Source: Pseudomonadota bacterium (GTDB lineage: Bacteria; Pseudomonadota; Alphaproteobacteria; Rhizobiales; Pleomorphomonadaceae). From it: 49,906 bases of DNA. The stretch is taken from the NCBI GenBank assembly GCA_018262505.1, contig JAGSYV010000059.1, positions 1-49,906 of the forward strand, given 5' to 3'. Each line of letters starts with the position of its first letter. Position 1 is the stretch's first letter. A program made the position numbers and the translations under genes. The notes below the pieces were generated by a model, which saw only the letters and a list, made by a program, of their open reading frames with translations, ran no database searches and had not been told where the DNA came from. Below, piece by piece: positions 1 to 7,454 of the stretch.

Positions 1-20
1 CTGAGTGGTGAGAGGTTTCA

Positions 21-37
21 TTGACCGAACCGGTCAA
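21..37. repeat. Short perfect inverted repeat at the window edge
   Basis: TTGACCG and CGGTCAA are separated by AAC, giving a perfect 7-bp inverted repeat about 55 bases upstream of the first gene. It could be an operator or the remnant of a terminator for a gene outside the window. There is no T-run after it, so a terminator is not supported. The function is unknown. Confidence 0.4.
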
Positions 38-91
38 ATCCTAGTGTGAAGGGCGTGATCGGCGGCCTTCGACCTCGCCAGGATAGCGGTT

Positions 92-767
92 ATGCCGTAT
101 GGTTGTTTCATCATGACCTTCTGGCAGCAATTCTCCGCCGTCATCTCTCGCATTCCCGATGCGGTTACCTGTGTCTTCCAGTGCGTGGTCGACGTGCTGC
201 GCGAGACGTTGTCACCCGAGGCGCGTCGCGGGGTGGCGTTCACCTCTGCGATGATCGCGCTGGCCGCCAAAATGGCCAAGGCCGACGGCGTCGTCACCGC
301 CGATGAGGTCGCCGTTGTCGAACGACTTTTCCAGGTGCCGCCGGAAGAAAAACGCCACGTCGCACGGCTCTTCAATCTGGCCAAGCAGGACATCGCTGGC
401 TACGAATACTATGCCGAGCGGATCCATGCGCTCTATGAAGCCGACATGGAGACCCTTGAGGATATTCGATAATGAACTCGTCTTCCTCGAGACGGTGGCG
501 GCCATCTTCCGCCTGCCGCAAGCGGCCTTCCATCGCGTCTTTGCCCGCCACGTTGGCGAGGACGCCCGCTGCCCCTATGCCGTGCTTGGCTTGCCGCCAG
601 ATGCCGACAGTGAGGCGGTAAAGAAGGCTTGGCGGCGCCTTGTCGCCGAGCACCACCCTGACCGCCTGCAAGCGCGCGGTCTGCCGGCCGACTTCATTCG
701 GGTCGCAACCGAGCGGATGGCTACCATCAACGCCGCCTACAGTGCCATCACCCGACAGGCGGCGTGA
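92..767 (+). pseudogene. TerB-DnaJ (DjlA-like) co-chaperone gene, frame broken
   Basis: Two overlapping frames together make one TerB plus J-domain protein, the DjlA-like layout common in alphaproteobacteria, where the J-domain stimulates DnaK. The first frame (92 or 113 to 472) carries the first TerB half (AKMAKADGVVTADE) and stops just after ETLEDI. The second frame resumes at about 465 with DNELVFLETVAAIF and continues into a J-domain with an intact HPD (EHHPDRL) to a stop at 767. Family members have about 14-16 residues between these points (a helix like LFHIAKADG), so a deletion of roughly 40-47 bp that is not a multiple of three is inferred. ATG 92 has an AGGAT seven bases upstream; ATG 113 gives the more family-like start MTFWQQF. 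The gene is probably inactive, unless the gap is an assembly error. Confidence 0.75.
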
Positions 768-816
768 GGGCAGGCTGACGGCTCGCTTTACGAGGTCGCT
801 CTTCCGGCCGGCAACC

Positions 817-837
817 GCTTCCGCTAAAGACGGAAGC
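817..837 (+). promoter_or_regulatory. Hairpin covering the ribosome binding site of the next gene
   Basis: GCTTCCG (817-823) and CGGAAGC (831-837) form a perfect 7-bp stem with a 7-nt loop, ending one base before the ATG at 839. The likely Shine-Dalgarno GGAAG lies in the 3' arm, so folding would hide it. It may tune translation of the acetyltransferase or act as a weak terminator for the gene upstream. No T-run follows. Confidence 0.4.
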
Positions 838-838
838 C

Positions 839-1474
839 ATGACTGAAACATCGTTCCTTCCTGACGGCTACCACGCCCTCGCCCCCGGCAAGCTCGCCAG
901 CCTCGTCACTTTTGTCGAGATGACCCGACGGCCCAGCGGGTCCCGCAGGCCGGCGCCTGCGGGCTATGTTCTGGAGCCGATCGACCGCTGGGACACCGAC
1001 GCCTTTCTCGACCTCTACCGGGAGATCGGTTGGGAGTGGCTGTGGAGTTCACGTCTCCTGATGCCGCGCGAAGAACTTGAGGCAAAACTCGCCGCGCCCT
1101 ACATGCGCTCCTGGTGCCCGATGACGGGTGGCCGGCGCATGGGAATCGTCGAAATGAACCTCTCCGCGCCGGATGAGACCGAGATATCCTTCTTCGGGCT
1201 GGTGCCCGACGCGGTCGGCGGTGGCATCGGTGGCTGGATGATGCAGGAAGCGATCGACATGGCCTTTGCGCGACCGGGTGTGAAGCGCCTTTGGCTGCAT
1301 ACGTGCCACTTCGACAGCCCGCAGGCCCTGCCCTTCTATATGCACATGGGGTTCATGCCCTACGCCCGCGCCGTCGAGGTGCATGACGATGTCCGCCTCC
1401 TCGGTCGGCTCGACGAAAGCGCCGGTCCGCATGTTCCGATGATCCGGAATGGCCGCCGGCCCGACCTTGGGTAA
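839..1474 (+). CDS. GNAT-family N-acetyltransferase
   Basis: A 211-residue protein with a GNAT fold in its second half. Around residues 110-150 it has the beta-strand/acetyl-CoA loop pattern (EISFFGLVPDAVGGGIGGWM, matching the Q/RxxGxG/A pyrophosphate loop as VGGGIGG) and then SPQALPFYMHMGF, the usual C-terminal motif of the fold. The first 50 residues are an extension. The acceptor substrate cannot be read from the sequence. The start ATG directly follows a hairpin that contains its ribosome binding site. The broken TerB-DnaJ gene lies upstream; amn follows after a 214-bp gap in which no clear element is seen. Confidence 0.85.
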   Translation: MTETSFLPDGYHALAPGKLASLVTFVEMTRRPSGSRRPAPAGYVLEPIDRWDTDAFLDLYREIGWEWLWSSRLLMPREELEAKLAAPYMRSWCPMTGGRRMGIVEMNLSAPDETEISFFGLVPDAVGGGIGGWMMQEAIDMAFARPGVKRLWLHTCHFDSPQALPFYMHMGFMPYARAVEVHDDVRLLGRLDESAGPHVPMIRNGRRPDLG

Positions 1475-1688
1475 GGGAAGCTGCATTCACTGTCCATCTT
1501 GGGCGCAAACGGCGACTCCGCCCGCTTTGCGCGGTGGAGTTCGGTAGGAAGGCGCCTAGCGCGGCTTCCAGCAATTGTCCCGCGGCTTGAACAAACGGGA
1601 CTTTCTTCGCCGTCATCTTGTGGTATTGACCTTGCGGTACCAGCCCGAGGGTGCGCAACCTGACGGGCACGTACTGCAAGAGACCGAC

Positions 1689-3188
1689 ATGATCGCATCC
1701 GAGCGCCCGGCTCCCGTTTTCATCGATAGTCCCCCCCGCCTTCCCATGACGAGCTTCCGCGATGCGGAGGCCGCTGTCGATCGCCTCATCGAAATCTACG
1801 CCCGCAATACAGCCTTCCTCCGCTCGTCTTTCGAGGCGGTGGTGCAGGGCTCGGTTCCCGAGGGGCGTATTCGCGCCTATTACCCGCTGATCCGGGTATC
1901 GACCGACACACATGGCCGCGCCGATTCGCGCCTGTCTTACGGCCAATTCAGTGGCCCCGGCGTCTACGAGACCACCGTGTCGCGCCCCGAGTTGTTCCGC
2001 ACCTATCTCATCGACCAGTTGACGGTGATCATCCGCAACTACGACGCACCGGTCGAGATCGGCGAGAGTTCGCTGCCGATCCCGCTGCATTTCGCCTTCT
2101 ATGAAGGAGCTTACGTCGAAGGCGCGTTGATGGACACGCTGCCGCGCCCGTTGCGGGACATGTTCGACGTGCCCGACCTCGCCGTCACCGACGACGCCAT
2201 CGTCAACGGCACGCTCGATCCCAAGATTGGCGATCCGCTGCCGCTGGCCCCCTTCACGGCGCCGCGCGTCGACTACTCCCTGCACCGCTTGCAGCACTAC
2301 ACGGCGACCTCGCCGCGGTTCTTCCAGAACTTCGTGCTGTTCACCAACTACCAGTTCTACGTCGATGAGTTCGCCGCCCGTGCCCGCGAGATGATGGCAT
2401 CCGGTGAGAGCGACTACATCGCCTTCGTCGAGCCGGGCAACCAGGTGACGCCGCTCGGCGAGGCCGCGCCAACCGAGGGCGAGGAACTGCAGCGCCTGCC
2501 GCAAATGCCGGCCTACCACCTCGTCCGCGAGGATCACTCGGGCATTACGCTGGTCAATATCGGCGTAGGTCCCTCGAATGCCAAGACGATCACCGACCAC
2601 GTTGCCGTTCTGCGGCCGCATGCCTGGGTGATGCTCGGCCATTGCGCCGGTCTCAGAAACAGTCAGGCGCTCGGCGATTACGTGCTGGCCCATGGCTACG
2701 TACGCGACGACCATGTGCTCGACGCCGACCTGCCGCTATGGATCCCCATCCCGCCGCTGGCCGAAATCCAGGTGGCGCTGGAAGGTTCGGTCGCCGAGGT
2801 CACCGGCCTCAAGGATCTCGAACTCAAGCGCATCATGCGCACCGGCACCGTCGCCACCATCGACAATCGCAACTGGGAACTGCGCGATCAGCGCGAACCG
2901 GTACAGCGCTTCTCGCAGTCGCGCGCCATTGGCCTCGACATGGAATCGGCGACGATTGCCGCCAACGGCTTCCGCTTCCGCGTGCCTTACGGCACGCTGC
3001 TCTGCGTCTCTGACAAGCCATTGCATGGCGAGCTGAAGCTGCCGGGCATGGCGAGCGCCTTCTACCGACGCCAGGTCAGCCAGCACTTGACCATCGGTAT
3101 TCGCGCCATGGAGAAGCTGCGCGAAATGGCACCGGAGCGGCTGCATTCGCGCAAGCTGCGTTCCTTCATGGAAACGGCCTTCCAATAG
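1689..3188 (+). CDS. amn: AMP nucleosidase
   Basis: Hydrolyses AMP to adenine and ribose 5-phosphate in the cytoplasm, a route for purine salvage and adenylate balance. The 499-residue product has the family's two parts: an N-terminal Amn regulatory domain (about 20-190, with PLIRVSTDTHGRADSRLSYG) and a C-terminal nucleoside phosphorylase-like domain (about 260-460, with GVGPSNAKTITDHVAVLRPH and the substrate-site segment GLDMESATIAANGFRF). The frame is open upstream to 1575, but ATG 1689, preceded by AAGAGA, gives the usual family length (about 485-500). It stands alone between the GNAT gene and a HAD phosphatase; no operon partner is evident. Confidence 0.93.
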   Translation: MIASERPAPVFIDSPPRLPMTSFRDAEAAVDRLIEIYARNTAFLRSSFEAVVQGSVPEGRIRAYYPLIRVSTDTHGRADSRLSYGQFSGPGVYETTVSRPELFRTYLIDQLTVIIRNYDAPVEIGESSLPIPLHFAFYEGAYVEGALMDTLPRPLRDMFDVPDLAVTDDAIVNGTLDPKIGDPLPLAPFTAPRVDYSLHRLQHYTATSPRFFQNFVLFTNYQFYVDEFAARAREMMASGESDYIAFVEPGNQVTPLGEAAPTEGEELQRLPQMPAYHLVREDHSGITLVNIGVGPSNAKTITDHVAVLRPHAWVMLGHCAGLRNSQALGDYVLAHGYVRDDHVLDADLPLWIPIPPLAEIQVALEGSVAEVTGLKDLELKRIMRTGTVATIDNRNWELRDQREPVQRFSQSRAIGLDMESATIAANGFRFRVPYGTLLCVSDKPLHGELKLPGMASAFYRRQVSQHLTIGIRAMEKLREMAPERLHSRKLRSFMETAFQ

Positions 3189-3222
3189 GTCTGCGCCGCT
3201 TCCACTCAAGCTTTGGCCTTCT

Positions 3223-3927
3223 ATGGCCACACCGAACCTGGATCATTTCATGCTTACTATTTTCGACTGCGATGGCGTGCTCATCGATTCCGAAATCATT
3301 TCCTCGACGGTGACCGCGGACGTGCTCAACGACGAGGGCTTCGCCATCACAGCCGATGAAGTGACGTCGCGTTTCGCGGGCCTGGCCAGTGGCGAGATGG
3401 AGGCGATTCTCTCCGAGGAAACCGGGCTGCCGGTGAGCGGCCGCATCAAAGAGCGCATCCAGGCGGAGTTCGACCGGCGCATCGTGCACGTCAAGGCGGT
3501 GCCTGGAATCGTTGAGTTGCTCGATGCGCTCGACGGGGCGCGATGCGTCGGCTCCAACGCAAACTCGGCCTATCTCAAGCGGGCGCTCACCAGCGCCGGC
3601 CTCTACGACCGCTTCAAGCCCTATGTGTTCTCGGCTGGCGAGGTCGGAACCCGCAAAGGCAAACCCGATCCCAACGTTTTCCTCCACGCCGCCCGCGAAC
3701 TCGGCGCCGATCCTGCCGAGACGATCGTCATTGAGGATTCGTTCGCCGGCGTGACCGCCGCCGTAAGGGCTGGCATGCGGGCGATCGGCTTCACCGGCGG
3801 GGCGCATTCCTGGCCGGGGCACGCCGAGGCGTTGATGGACGCCGGCGCCGAGACGGTGGTGCGCCGGCACGCTGAGGTTCTCGCCGTGATCGAAGCCTTG
3901 GGAAGCTGGGACGGCCGGGGCGTGTAA
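3223..3927 (+). CDS. HAD-superfamily phosphatase (beta-phosphoglucomutase-like)
   Basis: A 234-residue HAD hydrolase of subfamily IA. Motif I is DCDGVLIDSE near the N-terminus, with the nucleophile and acid/base aspartates intact. Motif II is the serine of CVGSNANS. Motif III/IV is the lysine in RKGKPDPNVFLHAA followed by IVIEDSFAGV. The helical cap between motifs I and II resembles phosphoglycolate phosphatase and beta-phosphoglucomutase relatives; the substrate is not determined. An internal ATG at 3250 would also give a normal start for this family. A 57-bp palindromic repeat lies between its stop and the convergent gene downstream. Confidence 0.88.
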   Translation: MATPNLDHFMLTIFDCDGVLIDSEIISSTVTADVLNDEGFAITADEVTSRFAGLASGEMEAILSEETGLPVSGRIKERIQAEFDRRIVHVKAVPGIVELLDALDGARCVGSNANSAYLKRALTSAGLYDRFKPYVFSAGEVGTRKGKPDPNVFLHAARELGADPAETIVIEDSFAGVTAAVRAGMRAIGFTGGAHSWPGHAEALMDAGAETVVRRHAEVLAVIEALGSWDGRGV

Positions 3928-3963
3928 ATAGTCGAAAGGTCCGGTGATCCCGTGATCAACGGA

Positions 3964-4020
3964 CAGCGGTTCGACTCCGACATTTGCTTTCGCCCGATAC
4001 CAGCGTCGGAGCAAATGTCG
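3964..4020. repeat. 57-bp dispersed palindromic repeat, copy 1
   Basis: CCGACATTTGCT (3977-3988) and AGCAAATGTCGG (4010-4021) form a perfect 12-bp stem with a 21-nt loop. The whole 57-bp unit matches the reverse complement of 47347-47403 at 51 of 57 positions, without gaps; the first 24 and last 14 bases are identical. It sits between two convergent genes (stops at 3927 and 4024) and could serve as a two-way terminator. The matching loop core CCGATACCA shows common descent of the unit rather than chance palindromes. Confidence 0.8.
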
Positions 4021-4023
4021 GGA

Positions 4024-4551
4024 TCATTGCGCCAGGATTTCCTTCAGCGCTTGGGCGAGTGAATAGTGGTCGTCCCCCTCGCCCGAGGCGACGTCGGAGA
4101 TCACTGGCCGACCGTTTTCCGAAATCACCCGAAAATGAACTTCTGAAACGGCGTTGCGCTCCTCGTCGGACGCACCATCCATGCAGGAGAAATGCTTGAA
4201 GCGGGCCACAACATCGGTGGCGGCGCCGTCCTTCTTTCCCACCTGGAAGGTCAGCCCTTCCAATGGGCAACCATCTTGCCCGAGGACGATCGGATCGTAG
4301 TCGAAGGGACTGCCCGTTCCGTCTTCCGTGTCGAAGGCGGGATGCTTGGTCGCCTCTGTGTAGAGGGCGCGCATGGTCTTGCTGAAGTTGCCGATGTGGG
4401 CCTCGTCGAAATAGTCGCCCGCCTCGCCGTCCCCACTGGACCATAAGGCGGTCGCCACATCCATGATGGCACGCACCGGCGTTGTGACATCGGCGGCACT
4501 GGCTGGCCCGACGAATGCAAGAGAAGCGGCGACAAGAAGATACTTCAGCAT
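4024..4551 (-). CDS. Exported protein of unknown function
   Basis: A 175-residue protein that starts MLKYLLVAASLAFVGPASAA, a classical signal peptide with an AxA cleavage site near residue 19, so a periplasmic location is expected. The mature part has an early helical segment with FSKTMRALYTEA, two cysteines (in DGCPLEG and HFSCMDGA) that could form a disulfide, and a strand-rich end (VHFRVISENGRPVISDV). The shape recalls small secreted DUF3828-like proteins, but I do not recognise the family. It is transcribed alone; the palindromic repeat abuts its 3' end. Confidence 0.75.
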   Translation of the reverse strand: MLKYLLVAASLAFVGPASAADVTTPVRAIMDVATALWSSGDGEAGDYFDEAHIGNFSKTMRALYTEATKHPAFDTEDGTGSPFDYDPIVLGQDGCPLEGLTFQVGKKDGAATDVVARFKHFSCMDGASDEERNAVSEVHFRVISENGRPVISDVASGEGDDHYSLAQALKEILAQ

Positions 4552-4679
4552 CGGCGGCTCAGTCCTCGTCCTTTACAAAATCGGCGGAACATTAGGCATT
4601 TAGCGGCGGCTGTGCAATCGCCGTCACCGCGTCTTCATGCCATTGTCAGAGCTCCTCATCGGCGGCTTGTCCACTCGCG

Positions 4680-4940
4680 TCAGGCTTTTTTCGCCGCCCG
4701 CAACACGGCGGCGATCACCGCCGCCACCGCCTTATAAAGGTCGACCGGAATCGTCTCGTCGAGCTTCAGCGTCGATAGCGCGTCGGCGAGGGCCGGATTT
4801 TCCTCGACCGGCACACCGGCTTCCCGGGCTTTCTCGACGATCGCCTCGGCGATGGCGCCTTTGCCCGTTGCGACCACTTTCGGCGCCCCCGGCGCGGCAT
4901 ATTGCAGCGCCACAGCCTTGCGGATGTCCTTGTCGCTCAT
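4680..4940 (-). CDS. Orphan FlhB C-terminal-domain protein (EscU/YscU/HrcU-type export switch)
   Basis: An 86-residue protein equivalent to the cytoplasmic C-terminal domain of FlhB, the substrate-specificity switch of the flagellar type III exporter. The segment KAVALQYAAPGAPKVVATGK corresponds to the region just after the NPTH autocleavage site in FlhB, and GVPVEENPALADAL plus IPVDLYKAVAAVIA match the rest. There is no membrane part and no NPTH: the protein begins about where the self-cleaved fragment begins. Stand-alone relatives (FlhX of Helicobacter, YlqH of Bacillus) are known. Its ATG overlaps the stop of the FliK-like gene (ATGA), so the two are translationally coupled and probably act together in flagellar hook export. 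Confidence 0.85.
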   Translation of the reverse strand: MSDKDIRKAVALQYAAPGAPKVVATGKGAIAEAIVEKAREAGVPVEENPALADALSTLKLDETIPVDLYKAVAAVIAAVLRAAKKA

Positions 4941-7324
4941 AGCTGAAGATCCAGGCGGTGGCTGGGCGCAACAGCCGTCTCGTCGTGGCCTTCGGCCGGA
5001 TGCCCGCGATGCAGATCGACACCGGCCACGACCATGCCCTCCTGTTCGAGGCCCAGCACGATATTCTCGCGCTCCGCTTCCATCCGGACCAGGCCGTCGT
5101 CGCTCTCGCACCAGACACCGACCGCCACACGCCGTCCATCCATCAATCCTACACGCACGGCGACCGGCCCGAGGGGCGCGATATCGAAGGCGATATCCAC
5201 CTGAAAGACCCGACGCGGCGGTGCGCCGGGTTCGTTCGGGGCATGATCGTCGCGCTCGATGCGAAGCTGAGCCACCGATGTGCCGTTCGGCCCGACAATG
5301 GGGATTTCCAGCATCAACGCCTGCGTCGGCTGGGCGGCTTTCATGTCACGGTTCTCGGCGGTTGCCGCCTGATGCAGGAAGACGCGCGACAGGGAGCGCT
5401 CCGCTTCGCCGAGCGCGCGGCCAGCCAATGTTTCGGTCGATGTCGTCTCGCTCTCGTCGCCATCCGGAAGCAGAACGGCTGGCTGGCCGCGAACAGGACT
5501 ACTCTTGCGTGGCGGCGGTGGCCGTTCGATGCGGGGCGCTACGGTATCGCCGCTGGCACCGTCAAGACTGGCCATCACGTCGGCATTGCGGCCAAGCCAG
5601 GTGATCAGCTCACGACGCAGGACTTCCAACGCGCCTTTGAGATCGACACCAGCCATCAGAGGCATGGTCACGGTGGGCTGAGATATCTGCTGAGCGAGCG
5701 GCCGGGGGGGCGCCGCGGAGATTTCGCCGCCGGCGGGCGCTGCCGGACGGGATTGCGGCGCAGGCTCGGATTGAGACGGGGACGCACGCTGCCCCAGCAC
5801 AGGTACTGACGCGGGCTCAGACGAAAAGACCGACGCGGCGGAAGGTTGTCCGGCACCCGGCAGCGTTGGTGCATTCTGCGCGTGAGAGGGCGCCCCCGGA
5901 CCAGCCGGCACTCGTATCACGACCGGCTCAGGCGGGGCATTCGGCAGGTTCTCCACCGCGGAGGGCACGAAGGGAGCTCGGTCACCGGCGGCACGAGGAC
6001 TGACGATTTCGCCACCGGCCGGAGCAGCCGGCGAAGGTGACGCGGGACGACCGACATCACCGGACGATCCGGCAGGCGCCGGAGAAGATGGCGCCGGTGC
6101 GGTGGGCGTGAATGGTCGACCCGGCGTCCATGGCGCAAACGAGCGAGACGCCGCGGATGCCTGGGCGGTTGGAACCGTCAGTGAAGGCCGGGTTGATACC
6201 CGCGCGTCTGACGGATCGGCGGTTGGTAGCGCGGCCGACGCTGGTGAGGGAGGCGCAGGGTTTGAAGCCGGGACCAGCGGCTCTGCGTGTTGGCCGACAG
6301 CCGTCGGCGTTGCCGGCACCCCTTGAAAAACAGGAGACGGCAATGGGGCCGGCTCAGCTCCCTGGTTGATCGACGGGGCCGGTTGGGCTTGCTGACCTCC
6401 AGAGACCGTCTGAATTTGTGCCGCCGCTGCCCCTTGGGGCACATTTCCAACTGCGGGCGGCAACGGGGCTTCAGAGGCGATCGCTGTCGTAGCGATCATC
6501 GGTGGCGCCTCTCCAGCCGCCGAGGTCGGCACAGGCACCGTGGCAACGCTCGTCGGCGGGAGAGCCGTGCTCGTTGACTGTGGCGCGGCGAGAGTTGCCG
6601 GCGGTGCGACGGGGCCGGCTGCCGAAGCGATCCCAACTGATGTATTTGGCGTAATGGTCGGACCGGGCGCATTGTCGCTACGCGGTGGAACGACGGGCGC
6701 GGTCGTGATGGGCGGCGAGCCCCCCTGCCGTCCGTAGGCTTGCGCAGCGGCGGATGCAGGCGTCGGGGCAGTTGGTGGCGGTGAGGCGTTGGCTGGCAGG
6801 GCTGAAACCTGGGTTGCGGTTGCGGTCGGCATCATGGGCGTGGAAGGCAATGTCACAGGACGTGCCGCTGCCTGCCCGTCTGCCGTCGCCACGTCACCAA
6901 GCGCCTGCCGGACGGCCGGCGGCAACGCCGCGGCCATTTTGCCGGCGGCCACCGCCTCATGGAATACGCCCGATGAGCGGATTGCCTCGGCCACCCGCGC
7001 TGGCGTCACGTTGTCCTCATCGAGGCGGAAGGCCAGTATGGTATCGACCGCCGCCTTCACCGCATCGGGCAGATCCGGTGCATCGGCAAGTTCAGCCAGC
7101 GTGGCGTAAAGCGGCGCCAACCCGCCCTGATGGCCCAGCGCTTCGGCAACCGCCTTTTCAAGCAATGTGGTTTCGGGGAGGATGGCGATTGCCGGTTCGC
7201 TGATCGCCGCCGCCTGAAGATCCAGAAGCGAACTGGCTGCCGTTTGTTGGGCGAGCGTCTTTCCCGGCTGACCGGAGTTTGCCTGTATTTCACTGATCAC
7301 CGGCGGCAGCGGGCCGATCGCCAT
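4937..7324 (-). CDS. FliK-like flagellar hook-length control protein
   Basis: About 795 residues. The N-terminal 140 residues are helical (LLEKAVAEALGHQGGLAPLY). A long linker rich in Pro, Ala, Ser and Thr (about 150-580) behaves as a flexible ruler, as in FliK. The last 130 residues form a Flg_hook-like domain (LEIPIVGPNGTSVAQLRIER, then FDIAPLGPVAVRVGLMDGRR). FliK is exported through the flagellar apparatus and triggers FlhB to switch from hook to filament substrates. The start at 7324 has GGGAG seven bases upstream; the frame is open further but the extra N-terminus is arginine-rich and unlikely. It is coupled to the FlhB-C gene. No other flagellar structural gene lies in the window. GC-rich repetitive linker sequence may vary in length. 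Confidence 0.85.
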   Translation of the reverse strand: MAIGPLPPVISEIQANSGQPGKTLAQQTAASSLLDLQAAAISEPAIAILPETTLLEKAVAEALGHQGGLAPLYATLAELADAPDLPDAVKAAVDTILAFRLDEDNVTPARVAEAIRSSGVFHEAVAAGKMAAALPPAVRQALGDVATADGQAAARPVTLPSTPMMPTATATQVSALPANASPPPTAPTPASAAAQAYGRQGGSPPITTAPVVPPRSDNAPGPTITPNTSVGIASAAGPVAPPATLAAPQSTSTALPPTSVATVPVPTSAAGEAPPMIATTAIASEAPLPPAVGNVPQGAAAAQIQTVSGGQQAQPAPSINQGAEPAPLPSPVFQGVPATPTAVGQHAEPLVPASNPAPPSPASAALPTADPSDARVSTRPSLTVPTAQASAASRSFAPWTPGRPFTPTAPAPSSPAPAGSSGDVGRPASPSPAAPAGGEIVSPRAAGDRAPFVPSAVENLPNAPPEPVVIRVPAGPGAPSHAQNAPTLPGAGQPSAASVFSSEPASVPVLGQRASPSQSEPAPQSRPAAPAGGEISAAPPRPLAQQISQPTVTMPLMAGVDLKGALEVLRRELITWLGRNADVMASLDGASGDTVAPRIERPPPPRKSSPVRGQPAVLLPDGDESETTSTETLAGRALGEAERSLSRVFLHQAATAENRDMKAAQPTQALMLEIPIVGPNGTSVAQLRIERDDHAPNEPGAPPRRVFQVDIAFDIAPLGPVAVRVGLMDGRRVAVGVWCESDDGLVRMEAERENIVLGLEQEGMVVAGVDLHRGHPAEGHDETAVAPSHRLDLQL

Positions 7325-7404
7325 GGGCATGCTCCCGGAGAAGGGGTCCCGGAAGGGTGCTTCGAAACGGCCCGTCTGGCAAGCCGTCACATTGGATCTA
7401 TCGC

Positions 7405-7443
7405 TCCGCCTCAGGCGGAACGGCGACCTCTTTGGCCGCCGTT
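7405..7443 (-). terminator. Tandem hairpins after the gcv operon
   Basis: Two adjacent stems lie between the gcvPB stop (7455) and the fliK-like start (7324): TCCGCC/GGCGGA (7405-7419, 3-nt loop) and AACGGCG/CGCCGTT (7419-7443, 11-nt loop). They may end or weaken gcv transcription before fliK. There is no clear U-tract on the minus strand, so this is a modest call. Confidence 0.4.
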
Positions 7444-7454
7444 TGCTCTTAAGG

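Noticed and set aside
1353-2714. Minus-strand open frame of 453 codons
   Set aside because: Antisense to amn, rich in Arg/Val/Gly as high-GC shadows are, with no domain.
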